Notes under the pieces: model-generated
The model's input: only the letters and a program-made list of their open reading frames with translations
What the model was told of the DNA's origin: nothing
Databases searched by the model: none
Translations under genes and position numbers: made by a program
Assembly: GCF_023822005.2 (NCBI RefSeq)
Contig: NZ_CP098806.1
Span: 1,240,001-1,304,000, forward strand
Reading direction: 5' to 3'
Length of the DNA: 64,000 nt
DNA from: Dyadobacter fanqingshengii
Lineage (GTDB): Bacteria > Bacteroidota > Bacteroidia > Cytophagales > Spirosomataceae
Shown: positions 17,904 through 26,132 of the stretch, one piece after another
How the letters are laid out: each line of letters starts with the position of its first letter
Numbering within the stretch: position 1 is the stretch's first letter

Positions 17904-18929
17904 TTAAAAATGGATGACTTTATTCTCACGGGCAGACTGGTACGCAGCCTGCACCAGCCGCATCGTTTCCAGATTGTCTTTCCCGGTTGTTTCCGCATGC
18001 TTCTTTCCCATAATGCTATCCAGAATATTGCGGTTGCAATCCACAATGGACGAATGCACCACTGCATACTCGGGATCCATCCAGGGATAAGGTTTTGGGT
18101 CAGCGGTCGTTATCACGGTTCCTTTCCGCGTTGTAATCTTGATCATATAATTGTGTAATAACTGAATCGTGCCCTTTTCACCTTCCACCGAAATCAGCGT
18201 TTGCGGAAAAGATTCCTGTTCCGCAATCGTGGCATAAGACATTTCAACAAAACAGGAAATGCCATTTTTCATGCGCAAAAGCACATTAGCAACATCTTCT
18301 CCTCGAATGTCAGGATTAATCCTGGCCGTGTGACAATATAACGACTCGGCCTCGCCAAACAAAAACCTGGAAATGTCCAGCACGTGCGAACCAATGTCGG
18401 TAATGATAAATTGTTCAAGATCTTTTAAGAATGGCTGGTTATCAAACACCGGAAACCCAGAGCAGAAAGCAACATTAGCCTTAAATATTTTGCCAATAAT
18501 CCCATATTCCAATATCTCCTTCAACTTCCTGACCGGAGCCTGGAAACGGAAATTCTCATGAATATAAAACTGAACATTAGCCGCTTTGCAAGTCTCGACC
18601 ATTGCCAGGGAAGTTTCCCAACTCGGCGACATGGGTTTTTGGCAAATCACATTCACGCCCCTTGCGGCAGCTTTTTTGGTAAAAATGGCGTGCGTGTTTA
18701 CGTCGGTGATGATATCCACAAAGTCCAGTTCGGCAGCATGCTGATCGAGAAGTTCATCCACATTGTCGTAAACGAACTCGACGTCATGCTTCAATGCCAG
18801 GGCTTTGGCTTTATCCAGGCTGCGGTTATAGAAAGCAATCGGTTTTACATTTTTGAGCTCATTCCAGCCCGCCAGTTGATATCCCGACCAAAACCCGGTT
18901 CCCAAAACCGCAAACTTGTAAATCCTCAT
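17904..18929 (-). CDS. apsD: Gfo/Idh/MocA oxidoreductase, D-apiose dehydrogenase-like
   Basis: Protein of 341 residues with a Rossmann N-terminus (FAVLGTGFWSGYQLAGW) and the family's CQKPMSPS segment carrying the conserved Lys-Pro. The C-terminal domain contains SGFPVFDNQPFLKDLEQFIITDIGSHVLD and RFLFGEAESLYCHTARINPDIRGEDVANV, which I associate with D-apiose dehydrogenase (ApsD), an NAD-dependent enzyme producing apionolactone. There is no signal peptide, so it is cytoplasmic. It precedes the apionate lactonase-like gene by 15 bases on the same strand, and a GntR-type regulator gene lies just upstream. Assignment to the Gfo/Idh/MocA family is certain; the exact substrate is an inference from sequence blocks and context. 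Confidence 0.72.
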   Translation of the reverse strand: MRIYKFAVLGTGFWSGYQLAGWNELKNVKPIAFYNRSLDKAKALALKHDVEFVYDNVDELLDQHAAELDFVDIITDVNTHAIFTKKAAARGVNVICQKPMSPSWETSLAMVETCKAANVQFYIHENFRFQAPVRKLKEILEYGIIGKIFKANVAFCSGFPVFDNQPFLKDLEQFIITDIGSHVLDISRFLFGEAESLYCHTARINPDIRGEDVANVLLRMKNGISCFVEMSYATIAEQESFPQTLISVEGEKGTIQLLHNYMIKITTRKGTVITTADPKPYPWMDPEYAVVHSSIVDCNRNILDSIMGKKHAETTGKDNLETMRLVQAAYQSARENKVIHF

Positions 18930-18960
18930 AAGGCAAAATGAATGTCAAAATCAGTGGCAT

Positions 18961-19013
18961 CTCTACTGCACTCTACTATTAAACAAATATATTATTTTTT
19001 GTTATGGTAGTAT
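18961..19013. promoter_or_regulatory. Promoter region of the apsD/apnL-like genes with direct and inverted repeats
   Basis: In the 98 bases between the regulator stop and the oxidoreductase start there is a direct repeat of CTCTACT (18961-18967 and 18971-18977). An imperfect dyad also runs from CTACTATTAAACAAA (18973-18987) to TTTGTTATGGTAG (18998-19010), around an AT-rich centre. It is a candidate operator for the GntR/LacI-type protein encoded next door. No binding evidence exists; the dyad is imperfect. Confidence 0.35.
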
Positions 19014-19027
19014 GTCGTTGGCAGAAT

Positions 19028-20041
19028 TTACAGCGATTTACGGCGGATTAGGCTGGAGGGATTGGCAGTTTTCGTGGTGAGTTTTTGATCAATGATTTTA
19101 CTGAGCGTTTGGCCCATTTGTTCAAAATCTGTGGAGATCACAGTGATTCCGCCTTCGAGGATCTCTTTCATCGGCGTGTCGTCATAGGAGATTAATCCAA
19201 CATCCTTTCCTAAATGCAACCCCGTGCGATGCACATGTTTTACAAAATCGATCAGGTCACGATCAGCAAAAAGCAGATAGGCTTCCTGCTTCCTGATCAT
19301 GTCATCGCTGAACTGATCCGCGATCTGACAATCCATTTCAAAATCCTCGCAAAAACGTTTAAAACCTTTGATGATGCCGTCAGGAACGAACTGAAACTGT
19401 CCCTTTGCGAGCACCAGCGTCAGTTTTTTATATTTTTTCAAAAGATCCAGTCCCGATTTCAGCGCTGAATAAATATCATTTTCAAAATCCTGAAAAACGG
19501 CGGCATAATTGCCTGAAACTTCTTCCGCGGCCTTGTCGATGATGACGAGCCTGTCCTTTGAAATGCGGTTTAATGTGGCCGACACATCCTCATTGAAATG
19601 AGGCATGATAACGAAATAATTATAGTTGTTCAAATTATTGGTGATCAGATCGTCGAATAACGCGCGGTCATAATGATGGAAAAACAAGCTAAGCTGGGAT
19701 CCATCCGGAAGCCGGGATTTGAGTGCAAAATATAAGATCTCCTTGTAAGCATTTAATGTATCAAAAAGCAGAAAAACATTAAGTGCTCCTTTCACAGCTG
19801 TGTTCGCAACGTAAAATCCTTTGCCATGTTTCGCCTGGATCACGCCTCTTTTCCGTAAATCCTCATATGCCTTTGCAACCGTCACTTTCGCCACATTTTG
19901 CCAGCTCGACAGCTCACTGATCGACGGCAGTTGCTGCCCATGGTTCAAGGTGCCCTTTTCGATGGAAGAAATCACCTCATTCAGTATCTGCTGGTATTTG
20001 GGTTGTTTTGAAAGGGCATCAATTTTTATCAGGTCTCTCAT
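19028..20041 (-). CDS. GntR-type regulator with LacI-like sensor domain
   Basis: Protein of 337 residues. Residues 1-75 are a GntR winged helix (KYQQILNEVISSIEKGTLNHGQQLPS, then KVTVAKAYEDLRKRGVIQAKHGKGFYV). The remainder is a periplasmic-binding-protein fold like LacI/AraR, ending with GLISYDDTPMKEILEGGITVISTDFEQMG. This AraR-like architecture is typical of sugar-responsive repressors of pentose and other sugar genes. It lies directly upstream of the apiose-like pair on the same strand and is divergent from a TIM-barrel isomerase gene at 20162, so it probably controls both. A sugar or sugar acid of this locus is the likely effector. Confidence 0.9.
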   Translation of the reverse strand: MRDLIKIDALSKQPKYQQILNEVISSIEKGTLNHGQQLPSISELSSWQNVAKVTVAKAYEDLRKRGVIQAKHGKGFYVANTAVKGALNVFLLFDTLNAYKEILYFALKSRLPDGSQLSLFFHHYDRALFDDLITNNLNNYNYFVIMPHFNEDVSATLNRISKDRLVIIDKAAEEVSGNYAAVFQDFENDIYSALKSGLDLLKKYKKLTLVLAKGQFQFVPDGIIKGFKRFCEDFEMDCQIADQFSDDMIRKQEAYLLFADRDLIDFVKHVHRTGLHLGKDVGLISYDDTPMKEILEGGITVISTDFEQMGQTLSKIIDQKLTTKTANPSSLIRRKSL

Positions 20042-20161
20042 CGTAAATTCCGGGGGGCTATATCAGCCTAAATATATCAAAAATATGACAGGACTGACCC
20101 GGAGCCGGTAGAATGCGGATCATGCTGGTCTTTTTCCGGTAAAATCCACCACGATCCAGAC

Positions 20162-21004
20162 ATGAAAATCAAGTTTTATGCGCCGCAATGGGGCAACACA
20201 CTTCCTTTTGACACTTTTTGCAGCAATGTAAAATCCGCAGGTTACGACGGCGTGGAAATGGCGCTGCCTTTTGAAAAGAAGGAAACGGACGAAATTCTGG
20301 GTGCGCTGGCAAAGCACGGCCTGGAACTGATCGGTCAGTACTGGCAGTCGTTTGAGCGGGATATCGATGTGCATGCAGCCAATTATGAGAAGTATCTCCG
20401 AAACCTGATCGCGGCCAAACCCATGTTTATCAATTGCCAGACTGGTAAGGATTATTTCAGTTTTGATCATAACAAGCGGCTTTTTGACCTTGCCGAGTCG
20501 CTCGCAGAAGAATCGGGCATCCGCATTATTCACGAAACCCATCGCGGGAAAAGCCTTTACGCTGCGCACGTCACGCACCAGTATCTTACACGCATCCCAA
20601 ATCTGCGCATCACGCTGGACATCTCACATTGGTGTAACGTGCATGAGTCATTGCTGGAAGATCAAGCCGAGGAAATTGCGTTGGCCATAGCTCATACGGA
20701 CCACATTCACAGCAGGGTAGGGCACGCCGAAGGTCCGCAAGTCAATGATCCGCGAGCCCCGGAATGGGCAGAAACATTGGAAAAACATTTACAATGGTGG
20801 GATCAGGTGGTTGCCACGCATTCGGAAAAGCAAACGCCGCTAACCGTCACAACAGAGTTCGGCCCCGCAACCTACATGCCCTTATTACCCTACTCACAAA
20901 TGCCCGTAGCCAACCAATGGGACATTAACGTACATATGATGAACCTGCTGAAAGCCCGGTATGCGGTAAATACCGATTCCAAAGAATGGAAAGGGACTTT
21001 TTAA
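20162..21004 (+). CDS. Sugar phosphate isomerase/epimerase (TIM barrel, cytoplasmic)
   Basis: Protein of 280 residues without a signal peptide, in the xylose-isomerase-like TIM-barrel superfamily. The start MKIKFYAPQWGNTLPFDTFCSNVKSAGYDGVEMALP is the usual first two strands. Likely metal or catalytic positions are in RIIHETHRGK (Glu/His), ITLDISHW, HIHSRVGHAEG and TVTTEFGPATY. It is divergently transcribed from the GntR/LacI-type regulator, with a 120-base shared intergenic region, suggesting it acts on the same sugar as the apiose-like pair. Members include hydroxypyruvate isomerases and keto-sugar epimerases; the substrate here is not determined. Confidence 0.85.
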   Translation: MKIKFYAPQWGNTLPFDTFCSNVKSAGYDGVEMALPFEKKETDEILGALAKHGLELIGQYWQSFERDIDVHAANYEKYLRNLIAAKPMFINCQTGKDYFSFDHNKRLFDLAESLAEESGIRIIHETHRGKSLYAAHVTHQYLTRIPNLRITLDISHWCNVHESLLEDQAEEIALAIAHTDHIHSRVGHAEGPQVNDPRAPEWAETLEKHLQWWDQVVATHSEKQTPLTVTTEFGPATYMPLLPYSQMPVANQWDINVHMMNLLKARYAVNTDSKEWKGTF

Positions 21005-21024
21005 GAAGACAGCGCTTGTCCGGA

Positions 21025-21327
21025 TTATAAAACCCTCGCGCCGCGTACGGCATAGGGGACCGCTTTGATCAGTTTTGTGTTATTAAATTCTTCAACAACC
21101 ATTATATTTTCTCTCGGAACAATGCCTCTGCTGATCCAGTTCAGCACTGTCTCCACATTCTTGATCTCAAACCGATGGCAATATTCCTTTATAGTAACCC
21201 ACTCAGACAAGTCAACTAATTCACCCTGACTTATCAAGTAGGAACGAGCATCCGCAATTGCTGCATCACCCTCAGCCAGTAACGCTTCAATTTTCTTACT
21301 CAATTCGGTTTTATCGTCGATTTCCAT
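21025..21327 (-). CDS. Small protein with predicted helix-turn-helix
   Basis: Protein of 100 residues, not recognised as a named family. The middle (WVTIKEYCHRFEIKNVETVLNWISRGIVP) reads like an excisionase/MerR-type winged helix in which a T-I-K-E-Y segment begins the recognition unit. The N-terminal 35 residues are acidic and helical. It is preceded on the same strand, 29 bases upstream, by a 49-codon gene (21357-21506). The pair could be a small regulatory or toxin-antitoxin-like unit, but no toxin motif is visible. It is convergent with the TIM-barrel isomerase gene. Confidence 0.6.
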   Translation of the reverse strand: MEIDDKTELSKKIEALLAEGDAAIADARSYLISQGELVDLSEWVTIKEYCHRFEIKNVETVLNWISRGIVPRENIMVVEEFNNTKLIKAVPYAVRGARVL

Positions 21328-21356
21328 ACCCGCGTTATTTTAATGAAATGTCAACT

Positions 21357-21506
21357 TCACTTCTTTTCATACTGCTCAATAAGTTTGACCAACACCGCAA
21401 TTTGATCCAGTATCCGGTCAATTTGATCCTGGGACATTTCCTCAGACATATCCCGCAAAAGCTGTCTCCTGGCAGCAAGGAGCATTCTCAGATGAAAAAC
21501 ATTCAT
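21357..21506 (-). CDS. Short ORF of 49 codons upstream of the HTH gene
   Basis: It starts with MNVFHLRMLLAARRQLLRD and continues as an amphipathic, charge-rich helix (MSEEMSQDQIDRILDQIAVL) ending in EQYEKK. The coding assignment rests on ATG, regular codon composition and the same-strand position 29 bases before the HTH gene. No family is recognised. It could be a small antitoxin or adaptor, or a chance ORF. Confidence 0.45.
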   Translation of the reverse strand: MNVFHLRMLLAARRQLLRDMSEEMSQDQIDRILDQIAVLVKLIEQYEKK

Positions 21507-21539
21507 TTATAATAGTGTGTTAACAATCAAATATAACGA

Positions 21540-21558
21540 TTGTTAGATTACCTAACAA
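21540..21558. promoter_or_regulatory. Inverted repeat in the divergent region before the ClC gene
   Basis: Perfect 7-bp arms TTGTTAG (21540-21546) and CTAACAA (21552-21558) with a 5-base spacer. It sits 34 bases upstream of the short ORF start on the minus strand, in the 221-base region between that ORF and the plus-strand ClC gene. The placement suits an operator, perhaps for the small HTH protein. Confidence 0.4.
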
Positions 21559-21727
21559 AACGCAATGATTGTTCGGGCGGATTCGTTTATTTCCCGGCTC
21601 CGTCCGCATTTTTCCATTTGCTGGAAAAAGCCATTTGTTGATGTCCTCGCCATGCACAAAGGCAAATAGGTGCCGCTTTGAGGAACCAAAATGGAAATGA
21701 GGCGATTGTATTTTATATTAATGTAGC

Positions 21728-23005
21728 ATGGATCAGAAATCTTATCAGGTAAAAAAAAGCAAAAGAGTTACGGGCGTTTTGGTTGCAGCCGCATTTACAG
21801 GCGTTTTGTCCGCATTGATCGCCGACACACTTAAAGTGATCACCGAACATTACGAAGAAAGTTTGCTCGAAAGGATCCATGAAAACACCTATCTCATTTT
21901 TGTATTGCCATTGATAGGCATCACAACGATTCACATGCTCCGGCGATTTCTTTTTCGGAACAAGGCCAATAAGGGCATCAAGGAGGTTTTGGACACCATC
22001 AATAAAAACAGCAATACGCTTCCAGCCTACAAGGTTCCTTCCCATTATTTCAACGGATTTTTAACGGTCATTTTTGGCGGTTCAACAGGCATAGAGGTTT
22101 CCACGGTGGTGGCTACTGCGTCGGTAGGCGCATTATCAAGTCGCAAAGTGAGTTATCTCAAAAAATACAGGACCGATCTGGTGTGTTCCGGGCTCGCTGC
22201 GGGCGTTACCGCGTTATTCAATGCGCCTATTGCCGGTTTTTTGTTTTCATTTGAGGTTTTTACAAAAAGAAAAAGCAAGCTGCACACCGCCAGTGTCATC
22301 ACGGCTGTGCTGGTTTCTTACGTGTTGACCCGTTATTTCTTTTTCAAACAAATTTTCAATTTCAATGTCTCCGTTTGGAACAGTTACGCATTGCCGTATT
22401 TTGTGTTATTGGGCATCATTGCGGGTTTTAATGCGGTTTATTTAACTAAAAGCGTGTTGTTCTTCAAACGCTTTTTCGGCTCTCTAAATAATGATTTTAC
22501 CAAAATCCTGGGCGGATCATTACTGATCTCATTGCTTGTCTTCTTCTTCCCAAGTCTGTATGGTGAAGGCTATGCTGGAATCAATCATCTTATTAAGCTT
22601 ACGCCAGAGGCCGTTATGGCGACCATGTTATCATTGCTTCTAGCGTTGATTTTCAAGCCATTAGCCACTTCAATAACATTGGGCGCGGGTGGTGACGGCG
22701 GCGTTTTTGCGCCCAGTCTTTTCATAGGCGCCTTTCTGGGACTGATCGTTTGCACGGTCTTAAACCACTTTTTCGGTTTGAATTTAATAGCGGTCAATTT
22801 TATGGTCATTGGTATGGCGGCGGTGCTGAGCGGCAGCATTCACGCGCCATTTACTGCGATTTTTTTGGTCTGCGCCATTGCAGATAATTACATGCTTTTT
22901 GTGCCCATTCTGATCGCCAGCCTCGTTTCCAAGGTCGTTGCGCACTTCCTGTTTCCTTACACCGTGTACACGTATAAGGCGCCTGTTTTGGAAAAAGCGC
23001 ACTAA
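21728..23005 (+). CDS. ClC family chloride channel/transporter
   Basis: Integral membrane protein of 425 residues with about ten hydrophobic helices. ClC selectivity motifs are visible: GGSTGIEVST (GSxGIE-like) around residue 118, and GAGGDGGVFAPSLFIGAF (the GxFxP loop) in the last third. It has no C-terminal CBS domains, like many short bacterial ClC proteins. It would conduct chloride or exchange it for protons across the inner membrane. It is a single-gene unit between the small HTH genes and a secreted protein gene. Fluoride specificity (ClC-F) is unlikely because the N-terminal motif is GSTGIE rather than the GREGT type. Confidence 0.92.
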   Translation: MDQKSYQVKKSKRVTGVLVAAAFTGVLSALIADTLKVITEHYEESLLERIHENTYLIFVLPLIGITTIHMLRRFLFRNKANKGIKEVLDTINKNSNTLPAYKVPSHYFNGFLTVIFGGSTGIEVSTVVATASVGALSSRKVSYLKKYRTDLVCSGLAAGVTALFNAPIAGFLFSFEVFTKRKSKLHTASVITAVLVSYVLTRYFFFKQIFNFNVSVWNSYALPYFVLLGIIAGFNAVYLTKSVLFFKRFFGSLNNDFTKILGGSLLISLLVFFFPSLYGEGYAGINHLIKLTPEAVMATMLSLLLALIFKPLATSITLGAGGDGGVFAPSLFIGAFLGLIVCTVLNHFFGLNLIAVNFMVIGMAAVLSGSIHAPFTAIFLVCAIADNYMLFVPILIASLVSKVVAHFLFPYTVYTYKAPVLEKAH

Positions 23006-23049
23006 ATTTCAGCCTCCGGTGAGATATAATGTTGTGGTAAAATTGTGCG

Positions 23050-23088
23050 GAATAATATTTGATTAATTTTAATGATCAAATATTATTC
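23050..23088. repeat. Perfect 14-bp inverted repeat before the next gene
   Basis: GAATAATATTTGAT (23050-23063) pairs exactly with ATCAAATATTATTC (23075-23088) across an 11-base AT-rich loop. It lies 44 bases after the ClC stop and ends 9 bases before the ATG at 23098. It could be a T-tract-free terminator for the ClC transcript, an operator, or an mRNA hairpin affecting translation of the next gene. Confidence 0.6.
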
Positions 23089-23097
23089 TGAGCCCCT

Positions 23098-23904
23098 ATG
23101 ATCCTACGCAATGTGCCATTCTTCTTTCTGTGTGCATTCAGCAGCCTGTTTTCATCATTCTCTTATTCCCAAGCTATAACCGAAATCCGGTCATTTCAGG
23201 TAGCCGAAGCAAAACAGGCCGTTGCTGTGGACGAAGAGCATTTTTACGTGATCAATAACAGCACCATTACCAAACATTCCAAAAGCGACGGTAAGCAAAT
23301 CGCCGTTTGGGACGGCTCAAAAGAAGGCATTAAGCATTTGAACAGCGGTTTGGTAATTAAAGGAAAATTGTATTGCGCCAACACGAACTATCCCGAAATT
23401 CCGATGGCAAGCTCCATTGAAATTTTCGACGTAAACACAATGCAACACGTTGGTAACCATAGTTTTGGCATTGCCGAGCACGGCTCGCTTACCTGGATTG
23501 ATCAAAAAGATGGCTTTTGGTGGAGCGGGTTTGCACATTATGCCGGTAAGGAGGCGAGCGAAGGCAGGGATGTGCGCTGGACGTCGGTTGTGAAATACGA
23601 TTCTGAATGGCGACAGCTGGAGTCCTGGATTTTTCCAAAGCAGATCGTCGACCTTTTTACGCCAAAAAGTAACTCGGGAGGCGCCTGGGGCAAAAACGGG
23701 CTGCTTTATTGCACCGGACACGATCAACCGGAATTGTACGTGATGCGGTTGCCAAAGTCGGGATTTACACTCGAACATGTGAAAACGCTGCCCGCGCCAC
23801 TGCACGGACAAGGAATTGCCATGGATCATTGGACGAAGGATAAACAGATTATTTATGGCATTAACCGTGCCGAAAACAAAGTCATTTCAGCAGAGATCAA
23901 ATAA
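23098..23904 (+). CDS. Secreted beta-propeller-like protein of unknown function
   Basis: Protein of 268 residues with a signal peptide (MILRNVPFFFLCAFSSLFSS to SYSQ). The mature part shows repeated strand units such as HFYVINNSTITKHSKSDGK, LYCANTNYPE and LLYCTGHDQPELYVMRLP, consistent with a YncE/SMP-30-like beta-propeller. No catalytic motif is recognised. It ends 12 bases before the phosphodiesterase gene on the same strand, so the two are probably cotranscribed and both exported. It may bind a ligand for the enzyme or be a stand-alone hydrolase; neither is supported further. Confidence 0.72.
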   Translation: MILRNVPFFFLCAFSSLFSSFSYSQAITEIRSFQVAEAKQAVAVDEEHFYVINNSTITKHSKSDGKQIAVWDGSKEGIKHLNSGLVIKGKLYCANTNYPEIPMASSIEIFDVNTMQHVGNHSFGIAEHGSLTWIDQKDGFWWSGFAHYAGKEASEGRDVRWTSVVKYDSEWRQLESWIFPKQIVDLFTPKSNSGGAWGKNGLLYCTGHDQPELYVMRLPKSGFTLEHVKTLPAPLHGQGIAMDHWTKDKQIIYGINRAENKVISAEIK

Positions 23905-23916
23905 CCGGGACATGCC

Positions 23917-25449
23917 ATGAAAACCAGGTCAGCAACAAGCATCTTAGTCGTAACATTTGGTTTTTTAATGTTCAATGCCTTCGGGCAAAATAACGCGGCC
24001 GCAACATTAGCGATCAAAAATAAAACGCTCATTGTCTTTTTCGACGGGCTAAGGCCAGACTACATTACGAGCGAACAAATGCCTAACCTGTATGCATTCA
24101 GACAAAAATCGTCCGTTGGAAAGCATCATCACAGCGTTTTCCCAACCGTTACCAGGGTGAATTCCGCCTCCTATGCAACGGGTGCTTATCCGGGAACGCA
24201 CGGAATTTTGGGGAATGCCGTCTATTTCCCGGAGGTTAATAAAAACAAAAGCACCGGGACGTCGCACAACGACTTATCCAAAGTGATCGCCGCCATATCA
24301 GAACCATTACTATCCGCCGTCACACTCGGAGAAGTGCTTCAAACTGCTGGCGAAAGAATGATGGTTTTCAGCTCAGGAACAACCGGACAGGCCTTTTTAC
24401 AAAATCACAAAATAAGCGGAGGAGCCATCATTAACCCAAGCCTCATCTTGCCAGATTCATTCAAGGCCCAGGTTTTAGCAGATCTTGGAGAAGTTTCAAC
24501 AGAAGGCTTAAAAAATCAGAACAGGCATAAATGGGTGACGGATGCTTTGTTGAAATACAGCCTGGACAACAAAGCGCCGCTGGTAAGCGCCATCTGGTTT
24601 TCCGACCCGGATGGTGCTGCGCATGAGCATGGAATTGGTTCGGATGAGGCCGTGAACGCCATCAAGTTTGTAGATGCTCAGTTTGGCAGAATTTTGGAAG
24701 CGATCGAATCCCGGGGACTCAAAGAGAAATATAATATCATTATTTCAACCGATCACGGCTTTGTAACGCATGTTGGCAAGGAAGAATTGAGCGATTTTTT
24801 AATAAAAGAAGGGCTCAAAAAAGACAAGGAATCGGACGATGTGATCTTGGCGGAAGGCTCCGTTTATGTAAAAGATCACGATCCCGACAAGATCGAAAAG
24901 ATCGTCACTGCGCTTCACGAGCAGGAATGGGTTGGTGCTATTTTCACCAAAGCGAGAAGCGAAAAGAGTTTAAAAGGATGGGTAGAAGGCACTTTTTCGT
25001 TTGAAGCAGCACATTTCAATCACAAACGCGCAGGTGACATTCTCGTCGCGCCAAATTGGAATGATGAAAAGAACAACAAAGGTTTTGCAGGAACCGATTT
25101 TTCCACAGGCGTCGCAGGTCACGGCGGGTCCAGTCCCTACGAGATCCATATCGAGCTGATGGCAGCAGGCCCCGATTTCAAGAAACTGAAAGACACGGAT
25201 TTACCAACTTCCAACGTCGACATTGCGCCAACTATACTAGGCATTTATGGCCTGCCCGTTCCTCCGCAAATGGACGGTCGGGTTATCAGCGAACTTTTGA
25301 ACAAGCCGGGCGAGTCGGCGGGCAAAATGGTCCAGGAAACGCTGGTGAGTGAAGTTAAATATCCCTGGGGCGTGTACAGGCTGACACTTTATATATCCGT
25401 TTTAGGCAAATATCGTTACTTCACATTTAGCAAAACGGAGCGACGGTAA
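23917..25449 (+). CDS. Secreted alkaline phosphatase superfamily / nucleotide pyrophosphatase-type phosphodiesterase
   Basis: Protein of 510 residues with an N-terminal signal peptide ending near AFGQ. It has the type I phosphodiesterase pattern: the metal-binding Asp in VFFDGLRPDY (Asp43), the nucleophile region FPTVTRVNSASYATG (Thr79 likely), SDPDGAAHEHG and STDHGFVTH with metal ligands, and GHGGSSPYEIHIELMAAGP near the C-terminus. The family hydrolyses phosphodiesters or phosphomonoesters of nucleotides, lipids or sugars in the periplasm. It follows the propeller-like gene by 12 bases and converges on the HigA antitoxin gene with only 13 bases between stops. Confidence 0.9.
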   Translation: MKTRSATSILVVTFGFLMFNAFGQNNAAATLAIKNKTLIVFFDGLRPDYITSEQMPNLYAFRQKSSVGKHHHSVFPTVTRVNSASYATGAYPGTHGILGNAVYFPEVNKNKSTGTSHNDLSKVIAAISEPLLSAVTLGEVLQTAGERMMVFSSGTTGQAFLQNHKISGGAIINPSLILPDSFKAQVLADLGEVSTEGLKNQNRHKWVTDALLKYSLDNKAPLVSAIWFSDPDGAAHEHGIGSDEAVNAIKFVDAQFGRILEAIESRGLKEKYNIIISTDHGFVTHVGKEELSDFLIKEGLKKDKESDDVILAEGSVYVKDHDPDKIEKIVTALHEQEWVGAIFTKARSEKSLKGWVEGTFSFEAAHFNHKRAGDILVAPNWNDEKNNKGFAGTDFSTGVAGHGGSSPYEIHIELMAAGPDFKKLKDTDLPTSNVDIAPTILGIYGLPVPPQMDGRVISELLNKPGESAGKMVQETLVSEVKYPWGVYRLTLYISVLGKYRYFTFSKTERR

Positions 25450-25462
25450 TTGCGGTAAAGAT

Positions 25463-25819
25463 CTATCCGAGAAGTACTTGCGCAGGAATGCCGAGCTTTT
25501 CGTGGAACAATTTTGCAAGCTTCAAGGTCAAGGGTTTTTTTCTGTTCAGTATGGCAGACACGTAACTTTTGCTGCCTACCCAATCCACCAGATCCTTACT
25601 TTTTAATCCTTTCTCTTCCATTTTAAGCTTAATCGCCTCGATCGGATCCGGAGAAGGGATTTTATAATGCACATCTTCATAAGCTTTGATCAAGAGCAAA
25701 GCGATTTCCAGATTGTTTCCTTCTTTGCTTTCAGGATTTGGCTTTTTATCAAATTGCTCATCGATCCATTCGAGCATCAGCTCATACTCGGCATCGCTTT
25801 TAATCAATTTCAATTCCAT
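25463..25819 (-). CDS. higA: HigA-type antitoxin, XRE family
   Basis: Protein of 118 residues. An acidic N-terminal helix region precedes a C-terminal helix-turn-helix of the HigA class: AIKLKMEEKGLKSKDLVDWVGSKSYVSAILNRKKPLTLKLAKLFHEKLGIP. It lies 4 bases downstream of the HigB toxin gene, the toxin-first order characteristic of higBA modules. The antitoxin neutralises HigB by binding it and represses the shared promoter. A perfect palindrome at the higB start is the obvious operator candidate. Confidence 0.88.
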   Translation of the reverse strand: MELKLIKSDAEYELMLEWIDEQFDKKPNPESKEGNNLEIALLLIKAYEDVHYKIPSPDPIEAIKLKMEEKGLKSKDLVDWVGSKSYVSAILNRKKPLTLKLAKLFHEKLGIPAQVLLG

Positions 25820-25823
25820 TTTT

Positions 25824-26132
25824 TCACGGTTTATATTTTATCGATTTCACATCCACTTTATCATAGTCAGAATGGTTTCCGAACCATTTGATCTGGATCG
25901 TTTTGTATTCAAATACAATTCTGACGACCAGTCGGTAATGATTTCCCATAATATTAAACACCACCCGATCATCGCCTACCAAACTTGCCTTTGCAAAGAC
26001 AGCCTTCAATTCCTGAAAACTACTAAATTCCGCATTGATCATTTCCTCATACCATTCTCTTAATGCATTGGAAGCCTGCGGATACATGACGCAATATGCT
26101 AAAAGTGTTTTGCGTGCGATAATATTAAACAT
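25824..26132 (-). CDS. higB: HigB-type toxin, RelE superfamily mRNA interferase
   Basis: Protein of 102 residues. The open frame extends upstream to 26222, but family length and the start MFNIIARKTLLAYCVMYPQA fix the start at 26132. Typical HigB features are NALREWYEEMINAEFSSFQEL, FNIMGNHYRLVVRIVFEYKTIQIKWFGNHSDYDKVDV, including the conserved H/Y residues in the GNHxDYDK end. HigB toxins cleave translated mRNA on the ribosome. It is cotranscribed with the HigA antitoxin. The start codon overlaps a perfect palindrome. Confidence 0.88.
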   Translation of the reverse strand: MFNIIARKTLLAYCVMYPQASNALREWYEEMINAEFSSFQELKAVFAKASLVGDDRVVFNIMGNHYRLVVRIVFEYKTIQIKWFGNHSDYDKVDVKSIKYKP

